Positions 1-6,511 of a stretch of 8,305 nt of DNA are shown in pieces (the first letter of the stretch is position 1; every line of letters begins with the position of its first letter). The notes below the pieces were generated by a model. That model searched no databases, was not told where the DNA came from, and was given only the letters and a program-made list of their open reading frames with translations. The position numbers and the translations under genes are program-made. This stretch comes from Acinetobacter sp. (GTDB lineage Bacteria > Pseudomonadota > Gammaproteobacteria > Pseudomonadales > Moraxellaceae): contig JASLJB010000211.1 in assembly GCA_030152605.1 (NCBI GenBank), positions 1-8,305 on the forward strand. The letters are read 5' to 3'.

Positions 1-5
1 GCTTA

Positions 6-410
6 ATGGCATTTCAACTGGGTGAAGACAACGACACTGGCATGAATGAGATGAACCTCATTCCGCTGATTGATATTATGTTGGTATTGATGATCATCTT
101 TTTGGTCACGGCAACCGTTGCTAACCCATCAATACCATTAACTTTACCAAAAACCACTGCGGATATTGTTGAGCCGCCACCCCAACAAGTGACCATCAGT
201 ATCAATGCCGATGGTGATCTGGCATGGGGCACCGAAAGTATTGATTTAGAAGAGTTACAAAAGCGATTCGACCAAGCTGCACAAGGTGATGTGAAGCCGT
301 CTATTCAACTCCGAGCGGATAAAGATTCACGCTATGATACCGTTGCCCAAGTGATGTCGCGTGCAAGCGAAGCCGGCTTAAACGATATTGCATTCGTGAG
401 CGATAACTAA
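6..410 (+). CDS. exbD: ExbD/TolR-family biopolymer transport protein
   Basis: This is the inner-membrane, proton-motive-force-harvesting subunit that works with ExbB and TonB to energise outer-membrane transporters. The 134-aa length is typical of the family. A short cytoplasmic N-terminus is followed by one membrane helix (about residues 17-38). That helix carries the NLIPLID motif, with the family's essential intramembrane aspartate at D23. The remainder (about 45-134) is the periplasmic domain. The start ATG overlaps a TAA at 4-6 (TAATG). The window opens GCT-TAA, so an upstream reading frame, probably exbB or another exbD, may end there and be translationally coupled; that gene lies outside the window. 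Acinetobacter genomes often carry an exbB-exbD-exbD arrangement, so this could be the second exbD. TolR is the alternative, but the neighbours seen do not include tol genes. Family assignment is secure; the exact partner is inferred. Confidence 0.93.
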   Translation: MAFQLGEDNDTGMNEMNLIPLIDIMLVLMIIFLVTATVANPSIPLTLPKTTADIVEPPPQQVTISINADGDLAWGTESIDLEELQKRFDQAAQGDVKPSIQLRADKDSRYDTVAQVMSRASEAGLNDIAFVSDN

Positions 411-455
411 AATAGCTTGGACTTGAGCAGTTGAATCTGTCTCGTCCTGAAATAC

Positions 456-486
456 AAAAAAGCGATCTTCACGGATCGCTTTTTTT
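456..486. terminator. Bidirectional Rho-independent terminator between exbD and msrA
   Basis: A perfect 7-bp stem AGCGATC/GATCGCT (461-467 with 474-480) has a 6-base loop. It is flanked by an A-run on the left (456-461) and a T-run on the right (480-486). It therefore reads as an intrinsic terminator on both strands and lies between the convergent ends of exbD (410) and msrA (531). Confidence 0.88.
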
Positions 487-530
487 GTCTTGAATATTAT
501 CGTTGTCGCTGCCTAAAACGATGTGACTAC

Positions 531-1049
531 TTATTTCATCAAGTTTTGAAATTTACTACGCAGCTTCATTAACTTCGGTGGAATAGCAAAGTTACAGAAC
601 GCTTGCTCAGGATTGCGTTCAAAGAAGTTTTGATGATCTGTTTCGGCTGGATAGAAGGTTGGCCATGCGGCTAACTCAGTTACGGCTGCAACACCATCCG
701 CTTTGAGTGCATCGATATAGTCTTTGGCCTGTTGCTGTTGATCTGCGTTGGCATAGAAAATCACAGAGCGGTACTGCGTGCCGACATCATTGCCTTGGCG
801 ATTCAACGTGGTTGGATCATGCGTGGCAAAGAATACATCGAGCAAGTCTTTGAATTGAACCTGAGTTTCATCATAGTCAATCAAGATGACTTCAGCATGA
901 TTGCTATTGCCTTCACAGACTTGCGCATAGGTCGGGTTTTCAGTATGGCCACCTGCATAACCACTGGTGACTTGATTGACGCCTTTTAAGGCCAAGAATA
1001 CGGCTTCTACACACCAAAAACAGCCACCACCAAAAAGTGCTTGTTGCAT
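531..1049 (-). CDS. msrA: Peptide-methionine (S)-S-oxide reductase MsrA
   Basis: MsrA reduces the S-epimer of methionine sulfoxide in proteins and free methionine, repairing oxidative damage with thioredoxin as electron donor. The 172-aa protein starts directly with the catalytic GGGCFWC motif (catalytic C10, second Cys C13). It also has HAEV (51-54) and GNDVGTQYRS (86-95), all conserved in MsrA. C142 near the C-terminus is the likely resolving cysteine. No signal peptide is present, so it is cytoplasmic. The ATG is preceded by GGAAG at 7-base spacing, which supports this start. No MsrB domain is fused. The gene appears monocistronic: its 3' end meets the shared terminator at 456-486, and a separate hairpin lies upstream at 1181-1207. 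Confidence 0.97.
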   Translation of the reverse strand: MQQALFGGGCFWCVEAVFLALKGVNQVTSGYAGGHTENPTYAQVCEGNSNHAEVILIDYDETQVQFKDLLDVFFATHDPTTLNRQGNDVGTQYRSVIFYANADQQQQAKDYIDALKADGVAAVTELAAWPTFYPAETDHQNFFERNPEQAFCNFAIPPKLMKLRSKFQNLMK

Positions 1050-1104
1050 ATTATGTCTTCCAATGAATGAAATGAGTGATTTAAGGGGAGGGAGTTTGAA
1101 TTTC

Positions 1105-1132
1105 AGTATTTAAGTTTAAGAATATTTTGCAA
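1105..1132 (-). promoter_or_regulatory. Candidate msrA promoter
   Basis: On the minus strand TTGCAA (1127-1132) and AATACT (1105-1110) are separated by 16 bases and lie 56 bases upstream of the msrA ATG. Each matches the sigma-70 consensus at four of six positions. The region is AT-rich and other alignments are possible (for example TTGAAC a little upstream), so this is only a candidate. Confidence 0.25.
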
Positions 1133-1180
1133 TGCAGTTCAAGTCTTTATTTGCATCTTATTTTACTGCACTCACAGGGC

Positions 1181-1207
1181 TGAAAAGACCGAGATACGGT
1201 CTCTTCA
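1181..1207 (-). terminator. Putative terminator hairpin after the META-domain lipoprotein gene
   Basis: The imperfect inverted repeat pairs TGAA-A-AGACCG with CGGTCT-C-TTCA around a 5-base loop (10 bp with one internal mismatch). Read on the minus strand, the AGACCG/CGGTCT core is followed by only TTTTC, so this would be a short-tailed terminator. It lies 44 bases beyond the stop of the lipoprotein gene. A second, weaker repeat (CTCAGC/GCTGAG, 1214-1234) sits between them. Confidence 0.4.
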
Positions 1208-1250
1208 AGCACGCTCAGCCCGATCAGAGCTGAGTTTAAGCCAGTGTGCT

Positions 1251-1706
1251 TTAACGTGCGATTTGGGTTTTAAAGGTTAGCAGTACATTGCCGTGTGGAT
1301 CGAGTAATTTTAGCGTGTTGCCGTAAGCTTGATAGCCAGTGACTTTGGCCAGTGCTTGGTTAAAATCGTTGGCTTGTTGCATATTGTCCATGCACATCAT
1401 TTTGGTGGATGCGAGCGCTGAAAATTGCAGTTGTTTTCCTTTGATCTCATAGCCACCCATGAGGCGATTACAGCCATCTGTGCCGCTTACACGCTTATTG
1501 GCCGCATCAAATTGCAGTGTTGCCACTCTAGACCCTTCAGCCGCTGGTTTGACCTCTGTGGCACCGATTTGGCTAAGTGTCCAAGTATTGCCTTGAAGTA
1601 ATTCGATATTTTGCTGTTGCTGCGCTTGACCGGGCAGGCTGTTACAGCCAACAAAGCTAAGAGAGGAAGCCAATACTGCAGTGGCAAGAAGATTTTTAAA
1701 CATCAT
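1251..1706 (-). CDS. META domain (HslJ-like) lipoprotein
   Basis: This is a small, probably outer-membrane-anchored lipoprotein of the META/HslJ family. HslJ-type proteins are linked to heat and novobiocin tolerance in E. coli, but their molecular function is not settled. The 151-aa protein has a signal peptide (residues 1-20) ending in a lipobox-like FVGC with C21 as the lipidated residue. Asn follows at +2, not the Asp that retains lipoproteins in the inner membrane. A Q-rich linker (about 28-33) leads to the META domain (about 37-148), which has the characteristic GTDGCNRLMGGYE (74-86) and a TKMMCMD stretch with C105. C79 and C105 could form a disulfide. Two consecutive ATGs (1704-1706 and 1701-1703) compete; the upstream SD is weak, so the true start may be the second. 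It stands alone between msrA and the DUF4105 gene. Confidence 0.87.
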   Translation of the reverse strand: MMFKNLLATAVLASSLSFVGCNSLPGQAQQQQNIELLQGNTWTLSQIGATEVKPAAEGSRVATLQFDAANKRVSGTDGCNRLMGGYEIKGKQLQFSALASTKMMCMDNMQQANDFNQALAKVTGYQAYGNTLKLLDPHGNVLLTFKTQIAR

Positions 1707-1824
1707 ATTGAGTCTCTGATAAAAACAGTTGCACGCTATAAAAACAAAAATACATCTTCATCACTAGCCCCACTGTGTATGGGTTTTTAGTCTAGTTCTT
1801 CATACTTATATTACAAGTCTCGTC

Positions 1825-2886
1825 TCACTGCACCGTTTTAGTAATAAGGCCTTGACGAATCAGTGCAGAGAAATGTTCACTACTTTGATCTGGCTGTTGT
1901 AAAAAATCTTGGGTGCGTGGATTGATATGCGCATGTTGATACCATTGCTGCATGTCCCAAGCCGGATCTAAGACACCGAGATCATAGAGATAGTTGGGGA
2001 TATACCCTGAGACCAATAAACGATAGTCACTCGGTAAACTATTGGACTCGATGGCTTGCGCCATATCAAAGATCAAGGTGGTGCAGTTACTGGTCACGGT
2101 GTTATACCATTTCGGCTGCGCATTGAGCTGATCTGAAGTTTTTAAGTACTCTAGAAACAAAGCTTTCATCGCCGGTTTAGGCATGTGAATCGGGAAGAAA
2201 TACACATCTTCGCCACGCACATTACTGCGGGTGTAGACGATGTCTTTTTCATCGGCCGCAATCAAGCTCAGTTCAAACTGGCGAAAGAAGCCACCCACAG
2301 CAGAGAAGGATTCAGTTTTTTCTTTGCGGATCTCGATCGAAAACACCAAAGGTTTCTGATCTTCAAAATCAAAACTGACCAAGGTGTGCGCAATTTGTGG
2401 CCCCATCCAATAGGAGGTGATGATATTGATACCGGTGATTTTATTGAGATCGTAATGACGGGTTTCCCAACGCTCCTCAAAATCATCGACACTTTTCCAG
2501 TCAAAGTTACGCACATTGTGGATCGTGACTTGATCGCCTTGTTTTTCATAACTAAAAATATTGGCAACATCGGGACTCCAGTCGCGGTCTTGCTTGGCGG
2601 GAATATTAAAGTACCAAACCAAACTGAGTGCAAACACCGCGATATACAACAGGATATCTTTGCGGCGACTTAATAGGTGTTGGCTAAAATAAATCCCCAA
2701 GACACTAAGCGCAAATACGATCCAGACCCCGATCAGTATGCGACTGATCAGCCAGCCGCCCGGTTGTTGAATCCAAATCGCAAGGCTCAGCCACACAGAG
2801 CTCAGGATCACAAATAAACTAAAGGCGGCATGAACGATCATCATACTCAGTGCCGCAAAAAATTCTTTTTTCCCGATATTGTGCAT
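1825..2886 (-). CDS. Membrane-anchored DUF4105 (Lnb_N-like periplasmic domain) protein
   Basis: Function is unknown. The 353-aa protein has three predicted N-terminal helices (about 11-38, 47-67 and 78-94). The SRRKD stretch at 73-77 lies between helices 2 and 3, consistent with the long C-terminal part (95-353) facing the periplasm. That part matches my recollection of DUF4105, now called the Lnb N-terminal periplasmic domain. Its key marks are AHTLVSFDF (166-174, H167) and WYNTVTSNCTT (260-270, C268), a plausible Cys-His catalytic pair. Lnb of Gram-positive bacteria N-acylates lipoproteins, but proteobacterial DUF4105 proteins are not known to do so, and that role should not be transferred. 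The gene starts 29 bases after folA and probably shares its transcript. The ATG has only a weak A-rich, AAAGAAA-type ribosome-binding region. Confidence 0.8.
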   Translation of the reverse strand: MHNIGKKEFFAALSMMIVHAAFSLFVILSSVWLSLAIWIQQPGGWLISRILIGVWIVFALSVLGIYFSQHLLSRRKDILLYIAVFALSLVWYFNIPAKQDRDWSPDVANIFSYEKQGDQVTIHNVRNFDWKSVDDFEERWETRHYDLNKITGINIITSYWMGPQIAHTLVSFDFEDQKPLVFSIEIRKEKTESFSAVGGFFRQFELSLIAADEKDIVYTRSNVRGEDVYFFPIHMPKPAMKALFLEYLKTSDQLNAQPKWYNTVTSNCTTLIFDMAQAIESNSLPSDYRLLVSGYIPNYLYDLGVLDPAWDMQQWYQHAHINPRTQDFLQQPDQSSEHFSALIRQGLITKTVQ

Positions 2887-2915
2887 ATTTTTTCTTTAGT
2901 TATGTGATGTGTTCA

Positions 2916-3428
2916 CTATTTTCGGTAGGTTGCGAACTCAAAAGCAATCCTCGTTTTGTCATCAATATGTTGCTCATTCGAGATTTTATTGAATTGTTCC
3001 GGGATGGCTGGATAGTGAGTATCGCCTTGTACATCGAGTTGAATGTGGGTCAGCTCTAAACGGTCTGCGATTTCGATGCTTTGTTGAAAGATTTCACCGC
3101 CACCGATGATAAATACACAGTCTGGTTTCTCAGATGCCAATACATCGGCTTGCGCCTGTTGCAGCGCGTCTTGGATACTATGCGCGACTTTGGCCCCTTC
3201 AAACTGCCATGATGAATCACGGGTGATGACCCAATTGATTCGATTTGGCAATAGACGCCCCATCGACTCTAAGGTTTTACGGCCCATAATCACCACGCCA
3301 CCTTGGGTGATGGCTTTAAAGTGTTTGAGATCAGCAGAGATATGCCAAGGCAGTTGATTGCCCTGACCGATGCACTGCTGTTGATCCATCGCCACCACAT
3401 GTACTACTTCTAAGCCATTAAAACTCAT
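2916..3428 (-). CDS. folA: Dihydrofolate reductase
   Basis: FolA reduces dihydrofolate to tetrahydrofolate with NADPH in the cytoplasm and is the target of trimethoprim. The 170-aa chromosomal-type enzyme shows the Met20-loop region IGQGNQLPWH (20-29). D33 is equivalent to the catalytic D27 of E. coli. GRKTLESMGRLLPNR (49-63) includes R63, corresponding to substrate-binding R57. The cofactor motif IIGGGEIF (107-114) includes I108, equivalent to E. coli I94. Nothing suggests a plasmid-borne dfr type. The ATG overlaps the thyA stop by four bases (ATGA, 3425-3428), so its translation is probably coupled to thyA. This fits the biochemistry, because ThyA makes the dihydrofolate that FolA consumes. 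Confidence 0.97.
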   Translation of the reverse strand: MSFNGLEVVHVVAMDQQQCIGQGNQLPWHISADLKHFKAITQGGVVIMGRKTLESMGRLLPNRINWVITRDSSWQFEGAKVAHSIQDALQQAQADVLASEKPDCVFIIGGGEIFQQSIEIADRLELTHIQLDVQGDTHYPAIPEQFNKISNEQHIDDKTRIAFEFATYRK

Positions 3429-4267
3429 ACTGCGACCGCCGCTTTGATTGCTGGATGTGATTCATAACCGATAATTTCAATATCTTCAAACTTAAACTCA
3501 AAAATATCTTTCACTTCAGGGTTGAGTTTTAGCTGACACAGCGGCAATGGCGTGCGGGTCAGTTGTAGTTGTGCTTGCTCAAAGTGGTTGCTATACAGAT
3601 GCGTATCGCCGCCGGTCCAGACGAAATCACCCACCCCAAGGCCGCAGACCTGCGCGATCATGTGCGTGAGTAGGGCGTAGCTGGCGATATTGAACGGCAC
3701 ACCCAGAAACACATCGGCACTGCGTTGGTAGAGTTGACAGGACAATTTGCCATCCTGAACAAAGAATTGGAACAAGGTATGACATGGCGGTAAGGCAACT
3801 TGACCGGCTTCTTTTGGGTTCCAACCGGAGACGATCAGACGACGTGAATTGGGGTTGGTTTTGATTTCATTCACCAACCAAGCGATTTGATCAAAGCCAT
3901 CCGCTTGATAGACCCCATGCTGATCTTGGCTCGCAGCAAAGTTACGCCATTGATGACCATAGACCGGTCCGAGTTCACCGGCCGGACGGCCAAAACGTGC
4001 AGTTTGTTCAGCTGTTGACCATTCATCCCAAATACTGACTTTATTGTCTTTGAGATATTGCACATTGGTGTCGCCTTTGAGAAACCAAAGCAATTCAATG
4101 GCGATAGAACGGAAGTGAACTTTCTTGGTGGTCAGGAGTGGGAAACCTTGGGAAAGGTCAAACCGCATTTGATGACCAAACACTGAGCGCGTGCCGGTTC
4201 CGGTTCGATCTCCCTTGTCCCCACCATGGCTAAGAATGTGTTGTAAAAGGTCAAGATAGGTTTGCAT
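3425..4267 (-). CDS. thyA: Thymidylate synthase
   Basis: ThyA methylates dUMP to dTMP, using 5,10-methylene-THF as both carbon donor and reductant, and releases dihydrofolate. The 280-aa protein is 16 residues longer than the 264-aa E. coli enzyme, with the extra residues around 84-100. Positions match after adding 16: catalytic C162 in LPPCH (E. coli C146), S183 and D185 and N193 in QRSADVFLGVPFN, and H223 and Y225 in DTHLYSNH. The phosphate-binding R21 sits in GDRTGTGT near the N-terminus. The start ATG has only a weak SD (GGA about 8 bases upstream) placed right behind a hairpin. It leads the thyA-folA-DUF4105 unit and has its own promoter at 4364-4391. Confidence 0.98.
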   Translation of the reverse strand: MQTYLDLLQHILSHGGDKGDRTGTGTRSVFGHQMRFDLSQGFPLLTTKKVHFRSIAIELLWFLKGDTNVQYLKDNKVSIWDEWSTAEQTARFGRPAGELGPVYGHQWRNFAASQDQHGVYQADGFDQIAWLVNEIKTNPNSRRLIVSGWNPKEAGQVALPPCHTLFQFFVQDGKLSCQLYQRSADVFLGVPFNIASYALLTHMIAQVCGLGVGDFVWTGGDTHLYSNHFEQAQLQLTRTPLPLCQLKLNPEVKDIFEFKFEDIEIIGYESHPAIKAAVAV

Positions 4268-4277
4268 AGGTGTTCCA

Positions 4278-4316
4278 AACTCCGCTGAGTTGCCGACCTC
4301 TCACAGAGGTTGGGCA
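4278..4316 (-). promoter_or_regulatory. Structured thyA 5' leader: two consecutive hairpins
   Basis: The distal hairpin (4291-4316) pairs ACCTCT with AGAGGT around a 3-base loop. It extends outward through a G-T wobble and TGCC/GGCA with one bulged base. The proximal hairpin (4278-4291) pairs AACTC with GAGTT around CGCT and shares the T at 4291, so the two are contiguous or mutually competing. The proximal stem ends next to the GGA that serves as the weak thyA SD (4274-4277). No T-run follows either stem, so this is not an ordinary intrinsic terminator. A role in translation control or mRNA stability is inferred. Confidence 0.5.
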
Positions 4317-4363
4317 CTGAGCATTACATAAAGTGTAAATAGTAAGAAAAATTCAAGAAAGCA

Positions 4364-4391
4364 ATTATACCAATCCCTGTCAGTTTATAAA
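4364..4391 (-). promoter_or_regulatory. Predicted thyA promoter (extended -10)
   Basis: On the minus strand a perfect TATAAT (4364-4369) is preceded by TGG, giving an extended -10 TGGTATAAT. A TTTATA -35 (4386-4391, four of six consensus matches) lies 16 bases further upstream. Initiation would fall near 4357 and give a leader of about 90 bases containing the two hairpins. It is the best promoter match in the window. Confidence 0.7.
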
Positions 4392-4450
4392 GGAAAGCGA
4401 TGGACGAAGTTTGTGGCGGGTTGGGTGTCGGTGTTGATCGACGCCGCATA

Positions 4451-4460
4451 AGACCGGTCT
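4451..4460. repeat. Perfect 10-bp palindrome in the intergenic region
   Basis: AGACCGGTCT is self-complementary. It lies 60 bases upstream of the predicted thyA -35 and about 240 bases before the CHAP-like gene. It could be an operator half-pair core, but a 10-bp palindrome can occur by chance and it is not recognised as a known site. Confidence 0.3.
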
Positions 4461-4699
4461 GTGCTGAATAATTAAGCTGTTGTGCGATATAAGAATAAAT
4501 GCATTGGTCGATAAAATCCCAATAAACCATCTCAAAAATAAATGCTTAAGTAAAACAGATCTCAGTTTGTAAAATTTCTTACATTTTTAGTCTGCATGAT
4601 TGATTCATATGGGTTTAATCTATTGCCTTTTTTAAAGATTGCATGGCTTTAAGGGTTAAAGACTTGGGATCAATTTGAGCGTTCAACAGAGGTTTTATC

Positions 4700-5212
4700 A
4701 TGGCTTATCACCATCACGCCGATATCCAACAGGTTCAATATGCCGAAACGCAGCAGATTTCAAACCCCTCGACACAGCAGTTTAAAGCCACCCTACGTGA
4801 ACAACCCAAGCCAGCATCAGTCAGCCAAAACAATAGTCGTAGAATCAATCACAGCATCAGTATTCAAGCTTTTTCTAAACATCTATCCAGTATTTCTGCG
4901 ACCACCAGTTCACAGAAATGCGCTGCCAGCATCCGAGTTGCCTTACAAAGTGCAGGGGCGCGGATCGTCAACCATCCCGTTGCCGCAGCAGACTGGGGCA
5001 ATACACTCAAAGATCTTGGCTATCGGCAGATCAAGCCGGCATTTGAGAAACCGCAGCAAGGCGATATTTACATCATTGACCGAACCAAGTCACATATCTA
5101 TGGGCATATCGCTGGATTTACTGGTAAAGAATGGGTTTCAGACTTTAAACAAGCGGGGCATGCAGTCTATAAAGGCAATGTCAGCTACCGTTATTTTAGA
5201 TTAGGTTCTTGA
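4700..5212 (+). CDS. CHAP/NlpC-P60-like cysteine peptidoglycan hydrolase, no signal peptide
   Basis: This is a probable peptidoglycan amidase or endopeptidase of 170 aa. Residues 1-65 are a Q/S/H-rich, low-complexity N-terminus without a signal peptide or membrane helix. Residues 66-170 look like a compact papain-fold domain. C74 sits in QKCAASIRVALQSAG at the start of a helix, GDIYIID (121-127) forms the expected strand, and H136 lies in YGHIAGF; D148 in WVSDF is a possible third residue. Order and spacing fit CHAP or NlpC/P60 enzymes. The lack of an export signal suits a phage-endolysin relative or a type VI secretion cargo amidase, but no immunity, VgrG, holin or phage gene is beside it. 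The start has a good AGAGG seven bases upstream. It is the only rightward gene in the right two-thirds of the window and converges on ddl. Fold assignment is by motif only. Confidence 0.68.
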   Translation: MAYHHHADIQQVQYAETQQISNPSTQQFKATLREQPKPASVSQNNSRRINHSISIQAFSKHLSSISATTSSQKCAASIRVALQSAGARIVNHPVAAADWGNTLKDLGYRQIKPAFEKPQQGDIYIIDRTKSHIYGHIAGFTGKEWVSDFKQAGHAVYKGNVSYRYFRLGS

Positions 5213-5236
5213 GCGCACTGCATACGCAGTACGCTT
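5211..5236. terminator. Imperfect hairpin between convergent CHAP-like gene and ddl
   Basis: AGCG-C-ACTGC and GCAGT-A-CGCT pair around a 4-base ATAC loop, with one C-A mismatch. It begins at the stop codon of the rightward gene and ends 9 bases before the ddl stop. Neither strand has a proper T-run, so termination efficiency is doubtful. Confidence 0.3.
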
Positions 5237-5245
5237 GCACATACT

Positions 5246-6382
5246 TTAAAGCTGAGATTTTTTAAACTCATCAACGCTGCTGATCTGCACCTGATGTTGC
5301 TTGTTCGATTGGGTTTGGTGGCGCTGGATCGCCAGATCGATCAGGGTGGAAATCAAATCCGGATAACTCAATCCACTTGCCTGCCAAAGCTGTGGATACA
5401 TACTGATATTGGTAAAGCCGGGCAGTGTATTGACCTCATTGACCACCACATCCCCATCCGCTTTTAGGAACACATCTACCCGTGCCAACCCCTCACACTC
5501 CAGTGCAACAAAGGTTTTAAGTGCAATGGCTTGGATCTTGGCGGCTGCTTCTGCTGAGATATTGGCAGGGATCACGGTATTGGATTGACCATCGATATAT
5601 TTGGCCGCATAGGAGTAGAACTGATCTTGGGTGATCACTTCACCACAGACACTGGCGCGGGGCTGATCATTGCCCAATATGGCGCATTCGATTTCACGAC
5701 CAACGATGGCCTGTTCGATCAGTACTTTACGATCATAAGCAAAGGCCAACTGCAGTGCGCGATGAAAGCTCGCATAGTCTTCGACTTTACTGACACCAAC
5801 GGAAGAGCCTTGGCAGGCCGGTTTAACAAACAGGGGTAAGCCCAATTGCGCAGTCGCTTGCTCAAAGAGCTTACGATCATCTAATACTTTTTTTACCGCG
5901 ATATAGGGTGCAACCTGAATTCCTGCCTGTATGAGTAGGCGTTTTGTGATCTCTTTATCCATGCAGATCGCAGAGCCCAATACTGCTGCACCGACATAAG
6001 GCAACTGCGCAAAGGCCAATAATCCTTGTAGACTGCCATCTTCACCCAAAGTGCCGTGGATGATCGGGAAGATTACATCCAGTTGCGACAGCGCAGTGAT
6101 TTGCTCAGTGGGAGCCGACTCAAAAAAGGCAGCGTGATGGCCGGGCTGTAGGCTGAGCGCGCGTTCAGATGGCACCAAGGCGATCCGCTCAGGATCATCG
6201 GCATGTTCAAGGAAATGATTCAAATCGCGCAAATACCATTGGCCTTGCTGATCAATGCCGATCAGTGTCAGCTCAAAACGATCACGATCGATGGCTTGAA
6301 TAATATTTTTAGCGGATTGGAGCGAAACTTCATGCTCCGAAGATTGACCACCAAAGATCAGCCCAACATTAAGTTTTTTCAC
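5246..6382 (-). CDS. ddlA: D-alanine--D-alanine ligase, DdlA type
   Basis: This cytoplasmic ATP-grasp enzyme joins two D-alanines for the peptidoglycan precursor UDP-MurNAc-pentapeptide. The 378-aa protein resembles E. coli DdlA (364 aa) more than the shorter DdlB. Motifs include GGQSSEHEVSL (11-21, with E16), HGTLGEDGSLQG (109-120), FVKPACQGSSVGVSKV (185-200), and the omega-loop QFYSYAAKY (254-262, Y256). ARVD (300-303) and NEVNTLPGFTNISMYP (315-330) supply Mg-binding D303, E316 and N318. The tyrosine-type omega loop indicates D-Ala-D-Ala, not the D-lactate of VanA. The start is GTG: no ATG or TTG lies between it and an in-frame upstream stop, and MKKLNVGLIFGG aligns with the DdlA N-terminus. 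AAGAG lies 8 bases upstream. Acinetobacter species normally carry ddlB in the division cluster, so this is probably a second ligase. The symbol is by similarity. Confidence 0.93.
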   Translation of the reverse strand: MKKLNVGLIFGGQSSEHEVSLQSAKNIIQAIDRDRFELTLIGIDQQGQWYLRDLNHFLEHADDPERIALVPSERALSLQPGHHAAFFESAPTEQITALSQLDVIFPIIHGTLGEDGSLQGLLAFAQLPYVGAAVLGSAICMDKEITKRLLIQAGIQVAPYIAVKKVLDDRKLFEQATAQLGLPLFVKPACQGSSVGVSKVEDYASFHRALQLAFAYDRKVLIEQAIVGREIECAILGNDQPRASVCGEVITQDQFYSYAAKYIDGQSNTVIPANISAEAAAKIQAIALKTFVALECEGLARVDVFLKADGDVVVNEVNTLPGFTNISMYPQLWQASGLSYPDLISTLIDLAIQRHQTQSNKQHQVQISSVDEFKKSQL

Positions 6383-6511
6383 GTCCTGTGCTCTTGAAAA
6401 CCATTGAAGCGCTTAGCATAGCGGGCAATCAGCGCATGGGACTGTTGGGATTTGGTTGCTGTTATCGCTTAAGCTGGACTGCGCAATGCCGCGGCAATCA
6501 GGAATGAGACC

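Larger units (their letters stand above)
4318..4699. other. Intergenic region between divergent thyA and the CHAP-like gene
   Basis: This stretch of about 380 bases holds the thyA promoter. It also contains a perfect 10-bp palindrome AGACCGGTCT (4451-4460) in a more GC-rich island (about 4395-4465). A long AT-rich tail from about 4530 includes a TTAAAG/CTTTAA inverted repeat (4632-4652). I see no RNA gene and no convincing protein. A sigma-70 promoter for the rightward gene is not obvious: several AT-rich near-matches exist but none has a good -35/-10 pair. A 68-codon minus-strand frame (4324-4530) runs through the thyA promoter and is not believed. Confidence 0.6.

Noticed and set aside
1763..1796. 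CCCA/TGGG hairpin followed by TTTTT, flanked by ACTAG/CTAGT
   Set aside because: The stem is only 4 bp and its T-run serves the plus strand, where no gene ends. It is not a credible terminator for the minus-strand DUF4105 gene.
2185..2673. 162-codon plus-strand frame inside the DUF4105 gene
   Set aside because: It is antisense to a gene with coherent helices and conserved motifs; no family resemblance was seen.
4324..4530. 68-codon minus-strand frame upstream of thyA
   Set aside because: It has no good SD, no recognisable domain, and its 3' half spans the near-consensus thyA promoter.
6483..6498. TGCCGCGGCA palindrome and GCAAT repeats between the 123-aa gene and ddl
   Set aside because: There is no loop or T-run suitable for a terminator, and the repeats are too short to stand out from chance.
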